A stretch of DNA of 64,000 nt from Candidatus Nitrososphaera evergladensis SR1. GTDB taxonomy: Archaea; Thermoproteota; Nitrososphaeria; Nitrososphaerales; Nitrososphaeraceae. The stretch covers positions 1,364,001 to 1,428,000 of the forward strand of contig NZ_CP007174.1 of the NCBI RefSeq assembly GCF_000730285.1, written 5' to 3'. Shown here one piece after another: positions 33,566 through 41,328 of the stretch (positions are counted from its first letter, which is position 1; the number at the start of each line of letters is the position of its first letter). The notes beneath the pieces were generated by a model, which saw nothing but the letters and a program-made list of their open reading frames with translations, had not been told where the DNA came from and did no database searches. The translations under genes and the position numbers were made by a program.

Positions 33566-33736
33566 AATTTGTAATTTTAAAATGTAATATATGAGCAAGC
33601 CAAAACATCCTAACCCAACTTCAAAGTTGCGCGCAAGGCCAGACGGGAATACCGTTTCAGCATAAATCCCTCAAGCCATCGCTCATGCCATGTGCTTGCA
33701 AGCTGGGGACTCGAATGGATCTGGATAACAGAGGGT

Positions 33737-34096
33737 CTAGAGTCGTACTGCAAGGTCAGGGTGCCTTTTCTTCAATTCGTTCAACGCTTCCTGTGGCTCC
33801 AAATCGCGGTCGATTAACTCTTCATCTATAGGCTCGGGGTTAAGCTCGTTCAATTTCCTCACAAAGTTGAAGAACAACAAAGGATTTCTTGGTGTCTTCA
33901 AGACAGAGCGACGCTTCTCAGAAAGGCTTCTTTTCTGCTTGTTCTCTGCCAAAGGTAGATTGCTTGTATCGCCAGAGTTTGTCGTTGGTTCCTCGACTTT
34001 ATCAAAGGTAAATTCGCCCTTTCTCAGGCGTCGAAGTGTTTTCCTTTCGACGGCTTTCCCTAGAATATGCTCGACTGTCTAGGCGTTAATACTCAT
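33737..34096 (-). pseudogene. Reading frame broken by an in-frame TAG at codon 6
   Basis: ATG 34096 opens MSINA, then TAG (34079-34081), after which the same frame continues without interruption to the stop at 33737: TVEHILGKAVERKTLRRL, KGEFTFDKVEEP and so on, ending HPDLAVRL. Without readthrough only the part from TTG 33952 (71 residues) could be made. The continued frame looks coding (charged, helical, no further stop). A nonsense mutation in a gene of ~119 codons is the simplest reading. No family is recognised. Confidence 0.45.
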
Positions 34097-34107
34097 ACTT
34101 TTACTGA

Positions 34108-34361
34108 TTACCCCAATGGCTTGACTTCTTGTGAAGGACCATTGGGAAACGTATTCCTCAGTCTATCTGTTACTTCGATTTCTGTATTGTTTGCGATCGA
34201 TTCTTGACGTCTGACGGGTTCCTTTTCTTCGCGCATGATTGGTTGACCTTTATCCAAATGTGAATTTTGAGTCCTCTTTGCTGCAGGAACTGCCCCATCA
34301 AAATGATATCCTCTTCTGACTTTAGGGTAATTGTAAGTGAGCCGTTAAAGTCTATATCATT
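34108..34361 (-). pseudogene. Decayed open frames, probable gene remnant
   Basis: Two overlapping minus-strand frames without a good start. One (34361 to 34170) codes NDIDFNGSLTITLKSEED then IILMGQFLQQRGLKIHI, which looks like real protein. The other (ATG 34236 to TAA 34108) codes REEKEPVRRQESIANN and IEVTDRLRNTFPNG. They may be one gene split by a frameshift near 34230-34270, standing directly upstream of the broken frame at 34096. Interpretation is tentative. Confidence 0.35.
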
Positions 34362-34737
34362 TCAAAATTACATGAAGAAAGAAAAGAGAAGACAGCTCCT
34401 TGTAGATGTCATCCTTACCTGGATCGTTTTGAATTGCGACTGTGACATTTTGTGATCATAATAAAAAAGAAAAAAATGACAGGCCGAGAGAAAGAGCGAG
34501 AGTTTCCAGTTTGAACCTTGGCGATTAGCCAATAAAAAGCACACTTGTGCTGATAATAAGGTAGTTGGTGAGCATTTTTTAGCAATTGATATTACATATC
34601 ATTTTTTGCTTATATCAAATAAGAATGCTTTATAATTATCAATAATATGCGATCAATGATATATAACATACATAATTTTTGTCTTTTTGCATAACTGTTT
34701 AATCTCGTTGAGTGCTAGAATCGCTTAGAGCAAAACT
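34362..34737. other. Very AT-rich intergenic region
   Basis: No gene is supported. The stretch has runs of A/T such as gatattacatatcatttttt and ataatatgcgatcaatgata and is far richer in A/T than the surrounding genes. It must contain the promoter of the secreted protein at 34738; tgtttaatctcg near 34698 is a candidate TATA box. Confidence 0.5.
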
Positions 34738-35139
34738 ATGAAACTCGATGGAAGAAGAATTGCAACGCTAGCAGCCATGGTTGCTGTCGCATTTTTGAGT
34801 GCGATCGCAATACGGGGATTGGTAGAACCTAGCAACAACAACACTGCTGTCACAGCGCAACAGCAACAACAACCTATGCTCAAGTTGGAACCCACTTCGG
34901 GTGCTCCCGGCGGTAATGTCACCATCACAGGAAATAACTTTAGCATGAACAGCCCTGTGAAAGTCGAATTTGACGGCAAGATGCTCAATGTAGGCAACAT
35001 AACTACAACCGCTAATGGCGGCTTTACTGTGATGGCAAATATTCCAAGCGATGCATCAGACGGCGGCCATGAGATAAAAGCTAGTGACGACAAAGGCAAG
35101 AGCGCATCAGCAACCTTTACTGTTAAGAAAGGCGGATAA
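34738..35139 (+). CDS. Secreted IPT/TIG-like small protein
   Basis: 133 residues with a basic start and one hydrophobic segment (~9-27, ATLAAMVAVAFLSAIAIRG), followed by a Gln/Asn-rich linker and one Ig-like domain: LEPTSGAPGGNVTITGNNF is the classic opening of an IPT/TIG fold, then VKVEFDGKML, DGGHEIKASDDKG and ATFTVKK. It is probably anchored at or released to the cell surface, where such domains bind ligands or other proteins. It lies alone in the AT-rich segment. Confidence 0.75.
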   Translation: MKLDGRRIATLAAMVAVAFLSAIAIRGLVEPSNNNTAVTAQQQQQPMLKLEPTSGAPGGNVTITGNNFSMNSPVKVEFDGKMLNVGNITTTANGGFTVMANIPSDASDGGHEIKASDDKGKSASATFTVKKGG

Positions 35140-35346
35140 ACTGCCAGACGTTCTTGCAAAACGGACGCTGAAGCCCTTGCCATTTTTTATGGAAAGCTCG
35201 TAGGGGAGTACTCAGAGCTATCTTGGTGTGCACCTTTAAGGGCAGCTTTGCGATGGTGAAATATAATAAAAGACGAAAGGCTGAGCCAGAATCCTGATAG
35301 CATCATCACTAAACTATGCGATTTTCCGAATCGCCAATTATTTTGA

Positions 35347-35928
35347 CTAGTATGTCATCCTAGACCTTTCTGCAGTCTCTCTTGATGTTCGGCCCATGGT
35401 GGCGAAAAGGTTGGCGTTAATCCTTGCCATCTCCTTGGCGCTCTCCCTAATTTGGTTCATAGTAATTGCGGCTGCTTCCATATTTGCAAACATCATCTTG
35501 TTCGCAGTCTTGGATGCCGCGATCGTGGCATCTGCAATAGTGGTCGCCATTCTCGAGAATAGTTCTGCCGCTGCTTGCGGAGACATCGGGAAACCCCACC
35601 ACGATTCCATTTGCCTTACGTTCTGACTCCACGTCGATTGCATTGAATTAATGGCCTGCTTCTGGGAATCCAGGTAACTCTCTGCAATATCGCGTGACGC
35701 ATCAATACTCTTTGTCTGATAATCCCTTAATACTTGGGTGTATTTCGGTATCTCCTGTTCGGCCTCATTCAGAGTTTTTCTAAGATTTTCTTTACTTTCG
35801 TCGAGGGATCTTGAAATGGCTTCTCTTTGCTGTCGCTCCATGTCTTCGAAAGACCTAGGGGCCTCTCCTCCACTCTCAGGTTTGGCCGGCGTGCTCTCTT
35901 TCTTGTCGTCCTTTCTTGACGCCATCAC
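35347..35928 (-). CDS. Coiled-coil protein, possibly phasin-like
   Basis: 193 residues, nearly all helical: a charged start (SRKDDKKESTPAKPESGG), then long amphipathic helices (REAISRSLDESKENLRKTL, AINSMQSTWSQNVRQMESW), an aromatic MESWWGFPMSP block, and an Ala/Met-rich region. The layout resembles phasin or PhaE-like proteins associated with polyhydroxyalkanoate granules. No PHA synthase is in the window, so this is a weak inference. A TATA-like tattaatc is found ~25 nt upstream on the minus strand. Confidence 0.6.
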   Translation of the reverse strand: MMASRKDDKKESTPAKPESGGEAPRSFEDMERQQREAISRSLDESKENLRKTLNEAEQEIPKYTQVLRDYQTKSIDASRDIAESYLDSQKQAINSMQSTWSQNVRQMESWWGFPMSPQAAAELFSRMATTIADATIAASKTANKMMFANMEAAAITMNQIRESAKEMARINANLFATMGRTSRETAERSRMTY

Positions 35929-36368
35929 AAAATTTTTCGTAATAATTGATTAATAGAGTTTTGACTATAGTTTACCTATCAAAGTAATTATCGATCGAGA
36001 GGTAATATTGATCTGTGACCATGTGCCGCAATCCTACTTTCAGGTTTGCCTTATACTTCAGTCCATGAAGCGCGGACAAGGGGCCAGACAAGAGTCTAAA
36101 GCCGTCCATACGCCATTTTTGAACTGAAGTGCGGACACGGACAAAATCTTGTCCGCTGACAAAACACTACTTTTGTCCGTCCATTTGATTTTCCTCCAAC
36201 TCTTGTACATAGTACTTGAAACCTCTTCTCGCCTCTCTCGGGCACCTTTAGAGGATTGAAAAGGCGTTTTCCCATGCAGACAAGAAGAAATTATCGTAGC
36301 CATCAATAGCGAGAGAGACATTAGGCATTTGACGTATCTCATTATAATTGCAACTGCGAAGAGATATC
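35929..36368. other. Intergenic region with hairpin-forming repeats
   Basis: It contains a promoter for the minus-strand gene at its left end and several ggacaa/ttgtcc units between 36069 and 36177, including two adjacent perfect hairpins. The minus-strand frame at 36058-36342 runs through the repeats and is not supported as a gene. Confidence 0.5.
36138..36177. repeat. Two adjacent hairpin repeats, left copy
   Basis: cggacaaaatcttgtccg (36138-36155, 7-bp stem, 4-nt loop) is followed by gacaaaacactacttttgtc (36158-36177, 7-bp stem, 6-nt loop). The second hairpin is nearly repeated at 37152-37171 on the other side of the gene at 36369, and short stretches after it (ttttcct, gtaca, tgaaa) are also shared. 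Confidence 0.65.
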
Positions 36369-37004
36369 ATGTCCAAGAATAAGCTCGATTATGTGGAGTG
36401 GAATGAGCTCAAGGGAAAAGAAGCCCGCGGCGTAGATAAGAGCGTTGACCTTGGAGAAATCCAGGGAGTCGGGAGAACATACGTCGTGACAAAAAAGGGA
36501 GTAGTAGATAAGGATAAGTTCTACATTCCAAAGGCTTTGGCTGAAAGGTATGATGGAAAAGAGGTGTGGTTCAATGTATCGGAGGGAATGAAATCAGAGT
36601 TCAGGCGAGACAACCCGCCAAGTGATGAAGAATATGCAAAATATAGGACCACCAATTCGCCGACAGACATTGAGGACAAGATTGCGGTAGTTACAGAGAT
36701 TCCAGTTAAGGAAGATGCAGTCGTAGTCGAGAGCGAAACTATGGTTGATACGGGAATCCAAACGGAAGAACAACCTGTGGTAGTTGATTGGGAAAAGATC
36801 ATTCACAAAAATGTTCGTTCGATGGATGGCGAGCCAGTAGGTAATGTTGTAGCGCTATATCCTGATACGATACATGTAGAGAGCCAAGGATCAAGAATGG
36901 CATATGAAATACCGAAGGATGAGGTCAAGGGCTTTGATGGTGCAGAAGTTCGCCTGAAAGCTCCAATAACTGACTTGGAACGATATATGAAACGGGGTCA
37001 TTAG
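36369..37004 (+). CDS. PRC-barrel-like protein
   Basis: 211 residues from ATG 36369 (MSKNKLDYVEWNEL). Two similar halves are visible: an N-terminal KGKEARGVDKSVDLGEIQG with YVVTKKGVVDKDKFYIPK, and a C-terminal NVRSMDGEPVGNVVALYPD with ESQGSRMAYEIPKDEV. This beta-rich pattern of D-G-x-x-V-G-x-V followed by a short strand and a Y-x-I-P-K element fits PRC-barrel or DUF2171-type domains. An acidic linker separates the halves. Function is unknown. Hairpin repeats flank the gene on both sides. Confidence 0.65.
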   Translation: MSKNKLDYVEWNELKGKEARGVDKSVDLGEIQGVGRTYVVTKKGVVDKDKFYIPKALAERYDGKEVWFNVSEGMKSEFRRDNPPSDEEYAKYRTTNSPTDIEDKIAVVTEIPVKEDAVVVESETMVDTGIQTEEQPVVVDWEKIIHKNVRSMDGEPVGNVVALYPDTIHVESQGSRMAYEIPKDEVKGFDGAEVRLKAPITDLERYMKRGH

Positions 37005-37130
37005 AGGATCTTTGCGTAGGCTTTCTCGACTCCATAGCAAGAGTCAGCAATATCATACAAATTCATTTTGCCCTTCTTTCCTTCTATCTAGATTATCGTC
37101 TTGATGGAATTTTGAACGGGATTCAGACAT

Positions 37131-37171
37131 GACAGAATAATACTGTCTTAAGACAAAACCATACTTTTGTC
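37131..37171. repeat. Two adjacent hairpin repeats, right copy
   Basis: gacagaataatactgtc (5-bp stem, 37131-37147) is followed by gacaaaaccatacttttgtc (7-bp stem, 37152-37171). The second matches 36158-36177 in both arms and partly in the loop. Confidence 0.65.
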
Positions 37172-37451
37172 TGATTGTCTGCTTGTCTTCCTTCCTTTTC
37201 CTATGCGTACAATATGAAATCCCTTTCACCTCTCAAGGCCATTCTGTGGAAGCAGGAGCAAAATGGTCAGTCAGAAGCAGGCTTTTCAGTCAAAAACTAC
37301 CGTCTTTGGCGACTTGATACCCCTTTTAAATAGTTGACCTTCCTACCACGTATTCATCAAAGTTCCTCAAAGACTTCTCCGGGCCCTTGCGCTTTCCACC
37401 GTTGCCGTTCACGTGCTCCAATTCCTAGGATAAAATTGATATAGCATTTTT

Positions 37452-37471
37452 CAACTTCAATACCCTCTTAT
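37452..37471. repeat. 20-bp direct repeat, right copy
   Basis: Identical to 33449-33468. Its end, cttat, overlaps cttatacc (37467-37474), a TATA-like box 30-37 nt before the ATG of the ABC ATPase gene, so part of the repeat may be promoter sequence. Confidence 0.7.
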
Positions 37472-37503
37472 ACCGTTTGAGACGCTTTCAAATCATATTA
37501 CAT

Positions 37504-38511
37504 ATGCCTTCCCATTCCTCCTCCGCTGCCGGGGAATCAAATAACAAGAAACTCGCCGTCAAAGGCCTTTCAGCGTACTATTTGACGGAGAGGGGCCCTG
37601 TCAAGGCAGTTGACGCAGTCAACTTTGCGCTTTCAGAAAGCGAGTCGCTTGGCATAGTGGGCGAGTCTGCATGTGGCAAGAGCACGCTTGGGTCGGCGCT
37701 AATGCGCTCGATGCAGTCTCCCGGCAGGATTGTGGGAGGCGCAATCGTCCTTGCGGGCGAAGACATTGCCAGAATGTCAGACCGCGACTTTGGAAAAAAC
37801 GTCCGGTGGAAGAAAATAGCGATGGTCTTTCAGGGCGCCATGAACGCGCTTGACCCCGTCTACACGGTTGAAAGCCAGCTCCGGGAGCTGCTGCAAGAGC
37901 ATGGCTTTGAAGGCGATGTCGACGCCAAGATTTCAGAGTCGCTAAAGCAGGTGGGTCTGGCGCCGGCGGTGGCGTCGCGCTACCCGCACGAGCTGTCTGG
38001 CGGCATGAAGCAGCGCGTGGTGATTGCAATGGCGCTCTTGTTAGAGCCTGACCTCTTGGTCGCAGACGAGCCGACCACCGCGCTTGACGTGCTCGTACAG
38101 TCGCAGATCATTGCGCTTTTGAAAAAGCTGCACCGGGAAAAAGGAGTCACAGTGATCCTGATTAGCCACGACCTTGCGCTCGTGTCGCAGATTGCCGACA
38201 AGATAGGGATAATGTACGCCGGCCAGCTGGTCGAAGCCGGCTCGACGCAAGACATTTACAAAAACCCCAAGCACCCGTACACGCAGGCGCTGATAGCCGC
38301 AGTGCCAAGGCTGCATTCGGACGAGAAAAAGATCCGCTTTATACCCGGCAGCCCTCCAAGCCTGCTTGACCCGCCGGCCGGCTGCAGATTCTACCCCCGC
38401 TGCCCGCACGCAATGGATGTGTGCAAGCAGGACCCTCCCGAGTTTGCTACCGACACCGGGTACGTCAGGTGCTGGCTGTACGACCCAACCTTAAAAAGTA
38501 CGTCGCGCTGA
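37504..38511 (+). CDS. Oligopeptide/dipeptide ABC transporter ATP-binding protein
   Basis: 335 residues from ATG 37504; a TTG at 37477 is also in frame. Walker A is GESACGKST, the Q-loop is VFQGAMNALDP, the signature is LSGGMKQR and Walker B is LLVADEPTTALD, with the H-loop in ISHDLALV. The C-terminal oligo_HPY extension (GCRFYPRCPHAMDVC) marks the OppD/DppD branch. No permease or binding protein is adjacent, so its partners must lie elsewhere. It begins just right of the AT-rich segment. Confidence 0.9.
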   Translation: MPSHSSSAAGESNNKKLAVKGLSAYYLTERGPVKAVDAVNFALSESESLGIVGESACGKSTLGSALMRSMQSPGRIVGGAIVLAGEDIARMSDRDFGKNVRWKKIAMVFQGAMNALDPVYTVESQLRELLQEHGFEGDVDAKISESLKQVGLAPAVASRYPHELSGGMKQRVVIAMALLLEPDLLVADEPTTALDVLVQSQIIALLKKLHREKGVTVILISHDLALVSQIADKIGIMYAGQLVEAGSTQDIYKNPKHPYTQALIAAVPRLHSDEKKIRFIPGSPPSLLDPPAGCRFYPRCPHAMDVCKQDPPEFATDTGYVRCWLYDPTLKSTSR

Positions 38512-38532
38512 GAGCACAGGTGCCCACATACC

Positions 38533-40251
38533 GTGTCGTCAACAACAATCCTGTCATACTTTCCATTAGGCCAGATGCGCGAAAAGCAGCGCTCTGTGTT
38601 GTTAGAGATAGAGTCCGCCCTAAAGTCCGGCTACAGAAACATCTTTCTTGAAGCGCCCACCGGCTTTGGCAAGACGCCAGTGGCAATCACCCTTGCAAGG
38701 TACCTTGGAAGCTCGCACATTTGCACTGCGACAAAGGATCTGCAGGCGCAGTACCAGCGCGACTTTCCCTTCGTCTTTGAGGTAAAGGGGCGGGCCAACT
38801 TTCCCTGCATAGTCAAGGAGGACATGGGCCTTGCAGAAAACTGCGACTTTGGCCCATGCGTTCAGGATGACTCGTACGACTGCATGTACAAGACGCGGCT
38901 TTTAGACTACAAGGTTGTAGGAGAAGGGACGCTTGCCGAGCAGGTCAGGCTGGACCCTCTTGCCGAAAAAACGTACGTTGACAAGCTGAAAAAGCAGTCC
39001 AAGATTGTGGAACTGGAATGGCGGCCATGCCACTACTTTCACCAGAGGTGGATTGGCGCAAAGGCAAGCCACACGGTCTACAACTACCGCTACTTTTTGT
39101 CCGACATTTTCTACACCGGCACCACCCAAAAGCGCAAGCTCTTGGTGATGGACGAGGCGCACCAGATAGAATCAGAGGTGGGGGACTTTCGCAGCTTTAC
39201 CGTCCACAAGAACACGCTGCGCTTTCTTCCACGGGTGCAGATGCCGGAGAAAAACGTCGAAGATGTCGAGCCGTGGATGGAGTTCTGCTCGTCTCTTAGG
39301 GACAAGATGATAAAATTCATCGAGCAGGCGACGGACGCCATTGAGCGTGGCAGGGTGGCCGAGCCGTACACAGAGCGCAACCTGATAGAGGCGATATCAA
39401 AGGAAAAGAACCTTGAAGCGGTGCTGTACGATATGCGCTCAAACAAAAAGAACTGGATAGTGTCAAGCATCCAGCGCGACGCGCAGAACCAGCAGCTTGT
39501 GCGCGCCACGTTGACCCCTCTTGAAACCTCTGGCTACTTTGGCGACATACTTGACAAGGGAACAATCAATTTGTTCATGAGCGCTACCATACTGTCAAAA
39601 GATTATCTGTGCAAGGTCTCCGGGCTAAAGCCGGACCAGGTCAAGTTCATCCAGGTGCGCGACTCGGACTTTCCAGTGAAAAACAGGCCGATACACCTGA
39701 TGAACGTGGCGTGGCTCAACGCCCGATCTATGCAGGAAAGCATGCCAAAAATCGCCAAGGCCGTAGACAACATCATGACGATACACAAAAACGAAAAGGG
39801 CATAATCCACACAACGTCGTACTCGCAGCTGCAGTACATCCGCGACAACATCAGCCGGGAAAACGCGTCGCGGCTTATTGAAACGGGCTCGGCGCTTGGC
39901 AGAGAAGAGGTGCTTGAAAAGCACTACAAGAGCGCCAGGCCGACAGTGCTCATATCACCTTCCCTGCATCTGGGCGTAGACCTAAAGGACGACCTGTCGA
40001 GGTTCCAGGTGATAACCAAGGTTCCCTATCCCGATCTGACGGACAGAAAGGTCTCTGCGATGAAAGACCGGGACCAGCGCTGGTACACGTGGTACACGGT
40101 GCTCCGGCTGGCGCAGTCGTACGGGCGGTCGATAAGGAGCGCCGACGACTTTGCCACCACCTACATCCTTGACTCCAGCATCTCGTTTCTGCTAAAGAAT
40201 GCGCAGGACATGGTGCCAAAGTGGTTTATGGAAGCAGTAAAGAATACCTAG
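38533..40251 (+). CDS. XPD/Rad3-like DNA helicase
   Basis: A 572-residue superfamily 2 helicase. Walker A is APTGFGKT (41-48) and motif II is VMDEAHQ. Cysteines 92, 104, 109, 117 and 166 lie where XPD carries its 4Fe-4S domain. The C-terminal helicase half has SATILSKD, GIIHTTSYSQ and RLAQSYGRSIRS (motif VI). XPD-type helicases unwind DNA 5' to 3' in repair. The protein is in the size range of archaeal XPD. Start GTG 38533, 21 nt after the ABC ATPase gene. Confidence 0.9.
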   Translation: MSSTTILSYFPLGQMREKQRSVLLEIESALKSGYRNIFLEAPTGFGKTPVAITLARYLGSSHICTATKDLQAQYQRDFPFVFEVKGRANFPCIVKEDMGLAENCDFGPCVQDDSYDCMYKTRLLDYKVVGEGTLAEQVRLDPLAEKTYVDKLKKQSKIVELEWRPCHYFHQRWIGAKASHTVYNYRYFLSDIFYTGTTQKRKLLVMDEAHQIESEVGDFRSFTVHKNTLRFLPRVQMPEKNVEDVEPWMEFCSSLRDKMIKFIEQATDAIERGRVAEPYTERNLIEAISKEKNLEAVLYDMRSNKKNWIVSSIQRDAQNQQLVRATLTPLETSGYFGDILDKGTINLFMSATILSKDYLCKVSGLKPDQVKFIQVRDSDFPVKNRPIHLMNVAWLNARSMQESMPKIAKAVDNIMTIHKNEKGIIHTTSYSQLQYIRDNISRENASRLIETGSALGREEVLEKHYKSARPTVLISPSLHLGVDLKDDLSRFQVITKVPYPDLTDRKVSAMKDRDQRWYTWYTVLRLAQSYGRSIRSADDFATTYILDSSISFLLKNAQDMVPKWFMEAVKNT

Positions 40252-40287
40252 AACGTTTTTATGTTGTAGCGGCTCAAAAATAGCGGT

Positions 40288-41328
40288 TTGTCCGGCGACA
40301 GGGCCGCTCCGTCACCAAGCCAGCAGGCAGCAGCGCCCACGATATTTGGCATAAACTCTAGCGTTGCTGTTACGCTTGTCCTTATCTCGCCTATAATATT
40401 CACGCTTGTAGTGTACCCTGACTCGTTCAATCTCTCGTGGAACGAGGGCAGGGGAGGATTCATCTTTGCAATGGCCTTTATCGCGGCAGAGCTTGTCGGC
40501 GTCAGGCAGCCGGTAAGCAAGAGAAAATTCTTGGTGGTGGCCGGACTTGCCGCACTGACAATAGGTTATTTTGCGGCCCTTCCGTACGGCCTGCACGACT
40601 CAATCCGTGATACGGGGCTGTCGTACGGCATCCGCAGCGAGGTTATCGGAAGCTGGATGTTTATGTGGGACTTTGTGGTGATGGCACTGTTTGTCGGCGC
40701 GTCATTGGTAGTGCTGTTTGGGAAAAAGTGGTACAAGATAGCGCCTGCGGGGGCGATATACCTTGCAGGAAGCGCTGTCATCCTGTCGCTTGACGCCTTT
40801 TTCCCGTACGACACGCTTGGACCGCTCCAGATAATCGTGCCGGCGTATCTGCAGATAGACCAAGCAGTCATCAGGTTCATCGACACGAACATCATGGACA
40901 TCGGCAAGGGAGTGGTCGCCACTGCCAGGGGCAACCTGCTCGTGCTAAACGGCCTGCACGGGCCTTTTGCGTTGCAGGTATTCTGGCCGTCTGCAGGCGT
41001 CCACAGCATGATAATCTACACACTTGTGATGCTTGCTTTCTTGCTAAAGATGGAGATACCGCTAAAGCGCAAGCTCATCTATTTTGCGATAGGCACGCTT
41101 GGCACTGTCGCCGTGAACGTCGTCCGCATAATATCGCTGACAATGTACGCGCTCATTGTGACTGCCAACCCAAGGGAATGGGAGGCATTTCACTCTGTGG
41201 CCGGCGAGATAATGTTTCTGCCCTGGCTTGGCATCTACCTTGGAATCGTGATGTACACGGAGGGCAGGCGCTTGCGCAGGATGCGGCAACAGCAGGCAAG
41301 TACCACTCCTTCTTCTACTTCGCCGTAG
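40288..41328 (+). CDS. Archaeosortase/exosortase-family protein without cysteine
   Basis: 346 residues with about eight membrane segments. In exosortases and archaeosortases a Cys (in A/P-C-S/T-G-x-x-S), an Arg and a His/Arg form the active site. Here the first motif reads FWPSAGVHSM, with Ser235 at the Cys position; Arg280 (NVVRIISL) and His302 (EAFHSVAGE) are in place. The whole protein has no cysteine. The family is a membrane transpeptidase/protease acting on C-terminal sorting signals of surface proteins. A serine-based variant or a non-catalytic one are the alternatives. It converges with dpo4 by a 14-nt overlap. Confidence 0.8.
   Translation: MSGDRAAPSPSQQAAAPTIFGINSSVAVTLVLISPIIFTLVVYPDSFNLSWNEGRGGFIFAMAFIAAELVGVRQPVSKRKFLVVAGLAALTIGYFAALPYGLHDSIRDTGLSYGIRSEVIGSWMFMWDFVVMALFVGASLVVLFGKKWYKIAPAGAIYLAGSAVILSLDAFFPYDTLGPLQIIVPAYLQIDQAVIRFIDTNIMDIGKGVVATARGNLLVLNGLHGPFALQVFWPSAGVHSMIIYTLVMLAFLLKMEIPLKRKLIYFAIGTLGTVAVNVVRIISLTMYALIVTANPREWEAFHSVAGEIMFLPWLGIYLGIVMYTEGRRLRRMRQQQASTTPSSTSP

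Larger units (their letters stand above)
33396..33736. other. AT-rich intergenic stretch at the left edge of the accessory segment
   Basis: No convincing gene. It contains one member of a perfect 20-bp repeat (33449-33468), an imperfect palindrome (33539-33565), a TATA-like run ttttaaaatgtaatat, and then a 24-codon open frame from ATG 33591 (MSKPKHPNPTSK) that may be a truncated gene start but cannot be assigned. Confidence 0.5.
37005..37503. other. Intergenic region with repeats ahead of the ABC ATPase
   Basis: It holds the right-hand hairpin pair (37131-37171) and the right copy of the 20-bp repeat (37452-37471), which overlaps the TATA-like box of the next gene. A 39-codon frame from ATG 37214 (MKSLSPLKAILWKQEQ) is too short and isolated to call. 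Confidence 0.5.

Noticed and set aside
34079-34081. TAG read as pyrrolysine
   Set aside because: No pyrrolysine genes are visible and the surrounding frames are also damaged, so a nonsense mutation is more likely.
34267-34455. Plus-strand open frame of 62 codons
   Set aside because: It lies opposite the decayed frames in AT-rich DNA, with no domain or promoter.
36058-36342. Minus-strand open frame of 94 codons
   Set aside because: It runs across the hairpin repeats, has no recognisable domain and odd composition, so it is better explained as chance.
37214-37333. 39-codon open frame between the hairpin repeats and the ABC gene
   Set aside because: Too short and isolated, with no motif; noted only in the intergenic entry.
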